Assembly: GCF_003589595.1 (NCBI RefSeq)
Contig: NW_020653200.1
Span: 5,413,122-5,477,121 of the forward strand
Direction of reading: 5' to 3'
Origin: Hyposmocoma kahamanoa
Taxonomy: Eukaryota; Arthropoda; Insecta; Lepidoptera; Cosmopterigidae
DNA length: 64,000 bases
This document shows positions 45,635-55,769 of the stretch, piece by piece (the stretch's first letter is position 1; each line of letters starts with the position of its first letter). The notes under the pieces are model-generated. The model ran no database searches and was not told the origin of the DNA. It saw nothing but the letters and a program-made list of their open reading frames with translations. Made by a program: the position numbers and the translations under genes.

Positions 45635-47775
45635 TGCGAAATGTGTTATAATATTACTAAAAATAAAATGTATTTCCTATCTACCCTAGTATGGGCTGGT
45701 TTACTGAGACGGGGACTATCTATGGTACTTGATTTGTGCCAGGAATATAATTGTATCTGGAGCTGACGGCACGAATTTTCCCGATACCAAAGCAGATTCC
45801 ATTGGGATGTTTAGATTAATCTTAATAATTTTTCGCGAATTCAAAATTATTTTAACAATAAGGTTAGTGGTTGGTGGTTAAATATAGTCTGTATAAATAT
45901 AGTCGGACCTTTTAAACACATCAAAAATTGTGTTGAAACAATTTTTAGGGCATGTTGAACATCCTGTTGTTGTATCTGAAAATTCAGTTTTATCTGTAAA
46001 AGTTTACAAAATATTTAATAAACATTTTAATATTCCCATGCTGCCTACCAATAAAAGCTCAGAGCGACAATACGCCACGTTTATAAAAATGGAATCATGT
46101 ACATTAGTACATACATTTTTCACGATAGACATGTCTTAAAAAGCTGCAAATTATTCTTACTTGTTCTGTGTCATTGACCATTTCATTAGCATTTTAAAAA
46201 TACCTGTACTTGTAAAACTACTTAGGTATTTATCAAAGCATGAGTTTTCGCCGTCACCCCTTCGTGCTAAATTTTAAAGCCAAGTTCACACAATTGTGAT
46301 TAGCTCTCTGGGCGTAACGTAACGTGATACGGTAATGTATGCTATTCATTGTCATTATATTGTGGTAAAAAGTTGTTTAGCTTCGGTAGTAAAAGAATTC
46401 AAGATCAATTTACTTCACAACCGGGATAGACTTATTTTCAGCAATAGTGAAATATTTGCAAACATTTTTTGGTAATTATATGTTTTTTGAGCGTTAAATG
46501 ATTCCTGAAACGCTCTCCCAAATTTGCCGTGTACGTTGAAAACAATAACAAATACAGTGAATGATCTCTCAGTATGTATCTATACATACATACGAGCTGA
46601 CATGCTGGTACTTTAAATGTGGTCCAAATATATTTTTTTTATGTAGAGAACGTCGTCGCTGCCCATTTAAAATAGAAATCAATAGTTTAAAATGGTTACT
46701 ATTTTTCTATGCTAGTTACCAAAACCATTTGATAATTGACCCATTAAATAAATAAAAAAAAATGCTAAGGACGGACTGACTGAGGGTGTGACTATTAAGG
46801 TAGAATAAATGATTTTCGTGTTTATCTTTATATTGTACCGTTGTTTTAGACCTTTTGGTGATATTTTATTTATTCACCAAAAAATTAAAGCTTTCAAATA
46901 ATCCCTGATGGAAACCATTTACTGTACAGTCTCAGAAATTGCTAAACGACCTAAAATCTCCCTGTAGGAATTTTCCACATGAAAATAGTGGAGTAATTAT
47001 TGCAACGTCTTTAGAAATTAACACCACACACGTGTGATTGACTAAAAACCAGAACTGACAATGTCTATCATAAATAAAAATAATAAGCGAATGTAAAGGC
47101 GGGACTGTGGACCAAAATCAGACATCAGAAATTAATTAAAATAGTTTATTAAAAAAGTAAAAATGTTATTTCCAGCCTGTGATAAGTTTTCGTATTGTCT
47201 CAACCCTCACACTCACACGATCATAAAACTATTTTTAATTAAGCATTATCTGAGAAAAGTAGTAATTGAATTTATAATTTAAGTTGAACGATTTTTAATA
47301 AATAAAGTTTAACTATGTTCAAATATCGATTATGGCACCAATTTTTAGCGACTTAGTACATGTTATGTTAATTTCTAAATACGTAACAATTATACCACTA
47401 CACTTTTATGCGTAGACAATCTTAAGGAACTTTTAAAGGCTATCTGGAAATTCCAATAGTACCTTTTTTTTTTCAAGATTTGGAACAAATTAAGATTTTC
47501 TTGTAACAAAAGTAAAAGGCAACAAAATATCTAAGATAACGGTGCACAAAACCAACGATCTAAGAATAAACACAAAAATGGCTCAATAAATACTAGGTAC
47601 ATAGCTAGAGTAGTTCCATTTATTATTTGATCTACTGGAATAGCTTTCATTCTAGGGAGGTTTTGGTGAGTAGAGTATAATTTTCTTTTAATAATAAAGT
47701 TAAATTAATAAAAGTTCTTTTTCATTATTAAAATCAAATATTTACATATATATTATATTATATATACATATAAAC
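45635..47775. other. AT-rich non-coding stretch
   Basis: No gene. The ORF at 45,930-46,139 has no recognisable family. Nothing else stands out. Confidence 0.4.
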
Positions 47776-47780
47776 TATTA

Positions 47781-48006
47781 TCAAACACCTATATAGACCA
47801 CATGCCGTTTTTCAGTTGGATTCGAGCAAAATTTTATCTGCATCCAAAAAACAAAAAAAAAATGTCGAAAAATTAATGTTGATCTCAAATCATTATTAAC
47901 GAATAAGATAATAACTTCGAGCTTTAAATATTTAAAGCTCGAAGTATATATCAAATTTTGCACTAATCCAACTGAAAAATGGCATGTGGTCTCTATAGGT
48001 GTTTGA
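47781..48006. mobile_element. MITE with TCAAACACC ends and a perfect inner palindrome
   Basis: TCAAACACCTATATAGACCA, CATGCCGTTTTTCAGTTGG at the left pairs with CCAACTGAAAAATGGCATG, TGGTCTCTATAGGTGTTTGA at the right. A perfect 32-bp palindrome lies at 47,914-47,945 (half-site ACTTCGAGCTTTAAAT). Related end sequence (GTGTTTGATAATAATTTGCG) appears at 59,401. Confidence 0.8.
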
Positions 48007-48106
48007 TAATAATGTGTGGTCAATATTAATTAGGGAATTTATCGACGAACGAAATTAAACGACAGAATTAAATTAGGGAATTTCTTGTACTATGGTACCA
48101 GAACTA

Positions 48107-48330
48107 CGATAACTCTTGAGGGTAATACCCAGAATATCCAGACCAGAACCAAGTTAAAAATATTCTTTTCCTAAATTGGCCCAAATAGGTAATCGAACCC
48201 GGAACTTCCTCATCAAACGCCCATACTACTAACCGCTGTGCCAAAAAACACGCACGCACTATAAACACACCCCGTAATCTAAACCCGACCACGCGCCGCA
48301 GGTCGAGCCCGTACAGGACTCGTAATTTAT
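48107..48330 (-). mobile_element. SINE family B, copy 1
   Basis: Minus strand: GGCACAGCGGTTAGTAGTAT (A-box region) and GGTTCGATTACC (B-box), then a body with CAATTTAGGAA and TTGGTTCTGGTCTGG. Head is preceded by a GTCCTGTACGGGCTCGACC leader. A second copy lies at 63,475-63,915. Confidence 0.75.
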
Positions 48331-48474
48331 ATACATCATTTAAATTTAAATTTTAAACATTAAAGAGTAATAGTAATTGTTATTATTATTAAAGAGTAAC
48401 GTTTTGAGCCACGTCAAGTTTGTGAACGGTGGAAAAAAACTGAATTATTATTAAAAAACAAGAACCCGACTCGA

Positions 48475-48932
48475 CTGCACCATCGCGCAGTGGTCTGACG
48501 CCTCAGGGTGCCCAAGTAACGCGCGGCGACACGCGTCGGCTGCAACCAAGCGTCGATGCGCGACTCCATATTTGCATAACACAAATTTGTACCTTAAGGT
48601 TCAACTCACACTGGCGCAGAGTCGAAGCGTCGCGTCGCGTCCTGTTTTTCAACTACAACGCTTGGCGATTGACGACACTTGCATTAGTGCGCCCGGACCA
48701 CAGTGTGGTCGGCGTCTGACGCCTCACTACGCCCAACTAACGGATTCAGACGAGCAGCTTCGCGCGTCTATGCGCGTCGACGCGCGTCGTCTATGCGCGT
48801 CGACGCGCGTCGTCGCGCGACTCCATATTTATGTAACACAAATTGTACCTTAATAATGAGAAAATAGAGATGAATATGCTATAGGCGAAAAATATGACGC
48901 TTCGACTCTGCGCCAGTGTCAGTTGAGCCTAA
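48475..48932. mobile_element. GC-rich foldback element with GCGTCGACGC repeats
   Basis: GGTTCAACTCACACTGGCGC, AGAGTCGAAGCGTC (48,597-48,631) pairs with GACGCTTCGACTCTGCGCCA, GTGTCAGTTGAGCC (48,896-48,929). Between them a GCGCGTCGACGCGCGTCGTC unit is repeated. An extra direct copy of the GCGCGACTCCATATTT, ACACAAAT block stands on each side. It is very different in composition from the flanks. Non-coding. Confidence 0.6.
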
Positions 48933-49164
48933 GGGTTGCCTCACATTGCCGCCGGGCAGCTTAGCGCAATGTGTCGCGACGCTGCAATAAAACGAGGAAT
49001 GCAACATAAACTTTATCCTCTACGAGATAAGGCAACGAACAATGAAAACGAAGCTGCAGTAAGCGGCGCCGGGCTGCAGCGGGCTGTAGCGGGCGCACTT
49101 TATTTAACATACAATGTAATATAGAACATATTATCTGCCATATAAAGTATACATTTCGAGTTCT

Positions 49165-49460
49165 TAGGTTTTCGCGATTGTTACAGATAGGAAATGAAAC
49201 ATTTTTTTCGGATCTAAATCGCGTGTATGGGAATCTTTCTTTGAATAATTTAAAGATAAGGTATTTAATTAATAACTTTTGTAACAATAGTGAAAAATAG
49301 GATGATTTGCATTAATATTATACATAAGTGGTTGTAGACTTTACCGTCCCAGTCAGTCACAAGTGACTATGGGATTTGAAGGGTCCCAAACGAATTGGTT
49401 TGTTTGAAAAAACAAATGTGTGCGATTTACATCCAAAAAAATAGTTTAATTTTCTAAAGT
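49165..49460. mobile_element. Hairpin MITE, family G, degraded copy 2
   Basis: TAGGAAATGAAACATTTTTT, GGATCTAAATCGCG at the left and TGTTTGAAAAAACAAATG, GCGATTTACATCC at the right match the copy in the mariner element. Confidence 0.65.
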
Positions 49461-49739
49461 ATACATTTCATCTAACAAAAGAGTAGAGCCGCGTTCACCC
49501 TGGATGACGCAGCCTGGCTCCGTCAGCTTATCCCGCCTCGGGCAATACAAAGTGTAACTTAGCTTCTTAACAATGAGGTAAGGCAGACTGCGTAGTAGAT
49601 GTAATATAATATAGAATTCCATTGGTACTAAATTTAATAAAGTCAGTATTTTTTTGAATGCAAAGCCGCACTGCATCGTGCGGTGCCGGTGGTTATCTGA
49701 CAACAGGGCAGACAAAAGCTAATACAGTTCTTTTTTTAA

Positions 49740-49890
49740 TTTTTCCATCAAGTTTACCCACAACCTAGGTTAACACCACTTTAGAAAAGTTCATATCCCA
49801 AATTGGTTCTACCGGGAATCAAACCAGGAACCTTCTAATCCAGTACCGACAGTGCAAATCATTGGGCAACCGAGATCATTTTATTGGGAC
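49740..49890 (-). repeat. tRNA-like SINE remnant
   Basis: ACCGGGAATCAAACCAGGAA with CAAATCATTGGGCAACCGAGAT looks like the complement of worn B- and A-boxes. Family unclear. Confidence 0.4.
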
Positions 49891-50209
49891 CATTAAATAT
49901 TATTAGCATGTAAAATCTACAAATTGCTTAAACACGACCACCCATTCGAACAGCACATTTACGTGAGAAGAAATATTCACCTTATTTAGTAGATTTGAAG
50001 TTCTAAACTATACTGCATTTTATAAAGTGTGCTTGATGCATCTTCGTTTTCAATTTTTGTTTAAAGACGCAGGATCACCGCAAGCATTCGTTTGTAATGA
50101 AATGTTGCCTTATCTTGTAGAGAATAAAGTTTATGTTCATTTGCTCGTATTAATGCAGAGCCGCGCTAAGTCGCATCAAGTCGCAATTCCGGCAATATGA
50201 GACAACCCT

Positions 50210-50690
50210 AACTTACTGAGCGTTATTTGAGCAATGTAGAATGCACTATTCATGCGATGTGTTTTGTTCCATACCTACCCGCTTAAATGAATTATTAACT
50301 ATGGTCATAGACATGCTTAGGAAGATGTTCGCTTAACTGCAGAAAATATAACTCGATTGAAACGAATAATAAAATATATTTTAAAAGAAATATAACTTGG
50401 ATTTTACTAGGAGCGTGGGCGGGGATAAACCAATAAGCTGTATTTTATAATATTTTCCCCCTGATGCAGTTGGGTAAAAAAGAAAAAGAATTGTAGCTAC
50501 AGCTTGATTAAAACTTGTTCGTACAGGAGGATTTAATTATTCGCGAAGATTTTCTAATGAAATCCAATAAATTGTATCAGCACGGACATTTTTCTATTCA
50601 GCTCATCCATTCCTTCATAAACGAAAGCCTTAATGTATCACTATCATATAAACATTGCTCGAAGAGTACAAGGTGTCAAAAAATGTTCCT
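50210..50690. other. Non-coding stretch
   Basis: Nothing recognised. Confidence 0.35.
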
Positions 50691-50692
50691 CC

Positions 50693-51150
50693 CTTTTTAA
50701 CCGACTTCAAAAAAAGGAAGAGGTTCTCAATTCGACTGTGCTTTTTCTTGTATGTATTTTACGCGATAACTCCGGTATTTGTCAACCGGTTTTCATGATT
50801 CTCTTTTTGTTGGAAAGAAGGTACCTCCATAGTGGTCCCATTTAATTTTGAAAAAATCATCCACTTCTAAGAGTTCACGCATGAAGATTCATTTTTATAA
50901 ATACCGCCTAAATTTTATTATAAGGAGCAATTATTTTAATGGTTGATTTTGCTATTCTCCAATTCAAGCCGTTTTTCTCTCTCAATATACTTTGAGTAGT
51001 GAGAACCTACTTTTGTTATCTCCTGTGGCAAGTCCCGTGTAGTGGCGAACTAGGGGTTGAATCCGGGTTTGCGCACTTTCCGGTAACCAATTTTAATAAA
51101 ACTCGGTAATTATATGTGATTCCACGTACTTTTGAGGTCGGTTTTTTAGT
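50693..51150. mobile_element. AACCGACTTCAAAA-type element, copy 2 (full length)
   Basis: Starts TTTTTAACCGACTTCAAAAA and ends TACTTTTGAGGTCGGTTTTT, an inverted pair. It is non-coding; the ATTCC/CTCCGGTATTTGTCAACCG block is shared with 27,590-27,865. Another start is seen at 62,290. This repeat is frequent in Lepidoptera. Confidence 0.7.
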
Positions 51151-51154
51151 ACTC

Positions 51155-52319
51155 TGTACTGAGATTATTGATAATATTTCTGAAGTCTTTGTCTGAAGTG
51201 TTTGTCGGTTATAAATATGATCACCACTTTTTGTGAGGGGTACCATTTACAAAGACAGCCATTTACAGGTTAATTATATATTGCAGTAGCGTCTCTGTGT
51301 GAATACGCAAATCGTATCGGTAATTATTGTTTTGTTGCGACTACCTTACAGATGAATGCGTGAATAATACGAATTTGCTAAAGACATCTAGGCATTCACG
51401 GGAATCTCCACTGGTGGCTCAGCTTTGTACCACCTAAACAGATATACTAAGTGGCTCTTTATGATTATACTTCCACGTCGTTTTTGGCTCCATATGAAGC
51501 CCCACAGGTTTTATTATATTATTAAACGTAATGATATTGTGTGTTGTCAAAATTTATTAACGATTGTAATTTGTAACAAAATAACCTGAGTTTAATGACC
51601 TCGTAGTGCATGGAACATTTTGTGACCAATGATCTCATATACTTGACACATGACATAATGCACAATGCCAAAGTATGACGTTTAAAAAAAACCTCGTTAG
51701 TCACTAATATAGTCTCACTTCTACGTGTGGATTTGATTTGTTTAGATTGTGATGAGCTTTCATGAATTAAGTGTTTTATTGCACTTTGTTTGTTTATAAT
51801 GTATTAATATTCTATATAGATTATATTTTCATACACTCGTTCTTCGGACACGCAGATTAATTAGAAAATGAAATTACAAACTTAAATTCGAATTCTCTAT
51901 TTTTTTAAAGCGTGTTAAAAGTATTTGCCTCGATGCAGCTAATGTACTCGCAACTGTGCCCAAGAGTTGCGTTGGTCTACACCGGAAAACATTACAACCA
52001 CAACTTAAAATGTTTCTGGCAGGTGAAATCGGCAAAAATGTGGAAAGTACCCTCATATCGTCAACGAAGAAACCAAGTTGCTTTCATATTAAGAACTACA
52101 AAATCATTTCAGAATCCGTCACCATTATAACTTTGTACTGTGCACTGGATCATATTGAATTTAAGTACTGCGCTACAAATCTCATTCTCTGTATACGAGA
52201 ATCGTATAGGCAGAGTAGAGTACAAGGTAGATAAATAAGGCACCTTTGTAACATGTTCTGTCTGCGCAATACACATTCAGTATTATAACGACCGTCTACA
52301 GAAATTCGGATCAAAGAGC
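51155..52319. other. Non-coding stretch
   Basis: No gene or clear repeat. Several short ORFs overlap at 51,910-52,230 without family resemblance. Confidence 0.4.
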
Positions 52320-52747
52320 CTTGTTGACTTAGAATAATAACGCATAGAATGATAGTTTCATAAAAACGAACTGTCACAAGTGAGGCAAAAATCAAATTCA
52401 TGTAGGCACAAATATACAAATAATGATGCCATGGAATAACATTTCCCTCAAAAGTGGGGAAATTGTATCTTGCTTAAGTTAGAGGTGCCTACAGATTTGT
52501 TCGATTTTGTCGATCGTTATTGTCGATCAGGTGCCTACAGATATGCTCGATTTTGTCGATCGTTGCTGTTGATCGCCAACGTCAAGTGACAGGAATTTTC
52601 AAAAATTTATTTTTGGTAATCCTTATGGAAATGGCATTTATATCTGAATACACGAAGGCGGACACGACTTTTCTCATTTCTAAATCCAAGATGGCGGACA
52701 CGACTTTTGAAATAAATGCAATATGGGTATCATTTTCGAGGTATTTA

Positions 52748-53105
52748 TACAATACAATACAATACAATATGCTTTATTTTCTCTCATTAAGGTTGTAGTT
52801 ACAGTGTATGAATACATTAAAAATACAATTATTAATTACAAAAAATAAAAATAACAAATACCAAGTGCCTTAGTGAGAGCTGGAGTCTGTACTAGGTTGG
52901 GAACCTGTGTTACAGATCACCAGGCTCACTCCCTCTTAGTGTAAGAAAACGTGACATAAACTTAATACAAAAAATACAAATAAATTACAAAATAAAGCAT
53001 GGGCTGTCTAGTGCAAAAATGTGTGTGTGTGTGTGCATTTGTGCGTAAGTGGGTGTGTGTATGTGTGTATGCGGGTGTGTGCGTGAGTGCGTGCGTGCGT
53101 ACATG

Positions 53106-53143
<38 letters not shown>

Positions 53144-53163
53144 TGTGTGTGTGTTAGTGTGTG

Positions 53164-53202
<39 letters not shown>

Positions 53203-53989
53203 GTGTGTGTGTGTGTAAGTGTGTGTGTGAATGCTACCTATTTCAGTAAAGTAAGTATGTTTTCAGTCGACTCGTAGTCGAGAGTGGTCAGCCAATAAGT
53301 AATAACTTTTTTACATTCCGCTCTGCACAATGAGTGAATATTAAGGATTTTGTTTAATTTATTATATACATATCCTCCTAGAAAATAAAAATGACGTTGA
53401 GCTAAGCTAGTGGAAACACTAACTGAGGGACAAACAGTATGTTTACGACGTACGGAGTACAGTTTATTAGGGTCATAGGGGATAAGAGTGTGCGTGGTCA
53501 AAGCTATTTGTAGAACAAAAAGCTGTCGTACTGAGAGGACCTTACAGGTTTCATAAAGGTCAGTGGTCGGGAATCTGTAGGGGAGACACCAGCCTACCTT
53601 GAGTATCGCGCGTTGGGTGCGTTCCAGCTTAAGAAGATGCGACTTGGCGGAGCCACCCCATGCAGAGATGCAGTAGGACGTGAGTGATTGGCAGAGGGCT
53701 AAATACACAAGTCTCACAACTTTCACATCTGCGACGTGGCGAAGACGTTTAAAAATGAAAATCAATTTACGTAACCTCTGGGTCAGACCGTCAATATGAT
53801 AGCGAAAGGAAAGTGTGCTATCCAGCTGGACACCCAGATACTTCAAACAGTGTGTACGGACTAAAGACGGACAGGAGCAGGAATCATGTGAAAAGGATGG
53901 ACACGAGTGTGCAGTTATCGAGAATGCAGAGGAGGATGGTATACCACGACTTGTAAGAGAAAACGTGAGATACATGGTTTTTTCCACGT
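52748..53989 (-). mobile_element. 5'-truncated non-LTR retrotransposon (jockey/CR1 type)
   Basis: On the minus strand NVEKTMYLTFSLTSR, then CLKYLGVQLDSTLSFRYHID, LRHVADVKVVRLVYLALCQS, LTSYCISAWGGSAK and AQRHFYFLGGYVYNKL are RT thumb and C-terminal parts; the frame stays open from about 54,000 to 53,238. It then runs through a (CA)n microsatellite and ends AATAAAGCATATTG followed by (TATTG)n at 52,747-52,768. It split the 99-bp repeat between GAGGTATTT and GGGGGTGCTC. Confidence 0.8.
53020..53231. repeat. (GT)n microsatellite in the LINE 3' UTR
   Basis: Long run of TG with occasional GA, GC and TA changes. The ORF across it is only valine-cysteine repeats. Confidence 0.95.
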
Positions 53990-53990
53990 T

Positions 53991-54340
53991 GGGGGTGCTC
54001 ATTACGAATATGGCACTCATTTCTAAATCCAAGATGGCGGGCACAATTTTTCATATAATGGCAAGTTGGGGATCGTTTTCGAGGTATTTGGGGGTGCTCA
54101 TTAGGAATATAGCACTTATTTCTAAATCCAAGATGGCGGATATGACTTTTCAAATAATAGCAAGTTGGATGTCGTTTTCGAGGTATTTGGGGGTGCTCAT
54201 TAAGAACATGGCACTAATTTCTAAATCCAAGATGGCGGGCACGATTTTTCAAATAATGGCAAGTTGGGTGTCATTTTCAAGGTATTAGGGGCTGCTCATT
54301 CCGAATATAGCACATATTTCTAAATCCAAGATGGCAAAGA
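53991..54340 (+). repeat. 99-bp tandem repeat (33-residue open unit)
   Basis: The unit start GGGGGTGCTCATTA occurs at 53,991, 54,090, 54,189 and (changed) 54,288, so the period is exactly 99 bp. Each unit holds ATTTCTAAATCCAAGATGGC. Because 99 is divisible by three, one frame stays open and reads LISKSKMA..FSRYLGVLI in each unit. A further worn unit lies left of the LINE at 52,655-52,745. Confidence 0.9.
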
Positions 54341-55561
54341 ATTAGAAGAAGAAGAATTAGAAGTCTTGTCCCCCATCTTGTATTCAGATATACATGCCAT
54401 TTCCTTATGGTTTACCAAAAATACATTTTTGAAAATTGTTGTCAACCATCTTGGATTTAGAAATTAATGCTACATTTGTAATAAGCACTCTAAAACTCCT
54501 CGAAAACGTCTATAATTCTCGAACGTTACTGTCGATCGACAATGTCGAGCAAATCCGTAGGCATCTTATTAAATACTACCCAATTCTTATTTAACTCATA
54601 TATGAACAAAAACCTACAAGCGAGTTTAAGTGCGACTATCGAATTTGAATATATAAATAGCCTGATATTATCTGTGGGTATGTTTATATGAAAAGTACAC
54701 GATAACAATTAAGAACCTGAACCTGAAAGTTATTTATACACGATTTTGGAGAACTGACGATGACTTTCTAGTCAGTGTTAGTTTCCTGAAATAATTTTAG
54801 TTAAGAACGTTTGAGTCTGGGCAAGACATTTTTTTAAAATGAGTGTATGATGAACAAGAATAATGATTTTTCACATGAAACTAATGAAGGCAAATACTAA
54901 ATATATTTCGTAAAAATAGCTAACGTAAATTCCCTACAATGTTGTTGCGGCGGTGTACATTTGTAGAAATTTTGCAACCGTCGCGATATTGCCTATTCTC
55001 AAAAAATTACGTAATATAATTATTTTGAAACAGAATAGCAAAATGGGGAGAAAAAACCCGTTACTTTGCAACATTTTCGTATCTTGTTGCAACGAAATTA
55101 ATTTTCTGTTTTAGTGAATATTTACATAAAAATACAAGTTGAAACGCGTTACTTCCTTGTGGAATGTGATGTTAGTGTCTATTTTATATTTCTCTGATCT
55201 ATTTTTAAACCCAATTACCGCATATTTCGTCATTTTTAGCAAAAATTTTTGAGCTGCTCGCGGTGCAACTTGACCTTGAGCACTGACAGCCCGCTCGCTC
55301 GTGTAAGCCCATAGGGCGTCCTACAATTTGCCTCACTTAGCGTGTGCGGGCTAGGTTTCTATGCGTTATTATTCTAAGCTTGTTGAACGTAAGAAGATCA
55401 CAGATCTATATGTACTTCACAGGGTAGCTAATGAAAATGTTGTCATGGGTCTGCTTGATGGGTCACAATATAGTGTTCCTACTCGATCTATGTGTAGCTC
55501 TCGACATACAAGATATGCCGCTACTAAATAGATATTTATAATCTGATTTTTTTTTAATAAA

Positions 55562-55766
55562 TAATGCACACACTCAACATAGCCCCGCTCTAGGGAAACT
55601 TTGTTTCGCGGGTGCCATGGACACACACATAGACAACCACAAATTACACCCAAACTCACGAGAGAAATAAATGTAAGCCATACAAACATTTCTCCCGGCC
55701 CGGGAATCGAACCTGGGACCTCTGCGTGGCAGTCCGGCGTGGTAACCGTTCGGCCACGGAGGCAGT
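55562..55766 (-). mobile_element. tRNA-derived SINE, family A, copy 6
   Basis: The best preserved copy: head GCCTCCGTGGCCGAACGGTT, ACCACGCCGGACTGCCACGC, B-box GGTTCGATTCCCGGGCCGGG on the minus strand; tail region AATAATGC.. at 55,557. Confidence 0.9.
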
Positions 55767-55769
55767 TAA

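Larger units (their letters stand above)
48929..50206. mobile_element. Large TIR element with ~110-bp ends
   Basis: AGGGTTGCCTCACATTGCCG, then ACATAAACTTTATCCTCTAC, GAGATAAGGCAAC on the left; the complement on the right ends GCAATATGAGACAACCCTA. An inner GC-rich block (49,485-49,580) resembles the ends. The family G MITE copy lies inside. No transposase ORF recognised, so it is non-autonomous or dead. Confidence 0.6.
52484..54565. mobile_element. TIR element inside the P-like copy, carrying a 99-bp tandem repeat
   Basis: GAGGTGCCTACAGATTTG..TTTTGTCGATCG at the left pairs with CGATCGACAATGTCGAGCAA, ATCCGTAGGCATC at the right, flanked by TTA on both sides (52,481-52,483 and 54,566-54,568). Copy 1 at 35,216 lacks this part at the matching place. 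The inner arms also match (CAAAAATTTATTTTTGGTAA / complement). The inside holds the 99-bp repeat and the LINE. Confidence 0.6.
52328..55378 (-). mobile_element. P-superfamily-like element, copy 2, with nested insertions
   Basis: CTTAGAATAATAACGCATAG at the left and its complement CTATGCGTTATTATTCTAAG at the right; perfect 8-bp duplication CTTGTTGA (52,320-52,327 and 55,379-55,386). Compared with copy 1 it is inverted and has about 2.1 kb extra (52,484-54,565). The THAP-like start (minus strand, ATG at 55,233) has lost its cysteines (MTKYAVIGFKN), so it is older or freer to drift than the other copies. Confidence 0.85.

Noticed and set aside
53049..53249. 66-residue Val/Cys ORF
   Set aside because: It is the translation of a (GT)n microsatellite.
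53991..54340. CRISPR-like array because of regular repeats
   Set aside because: The units are 99 bp, contiguous and have no unique spacers; the DNA is eukaryotic.
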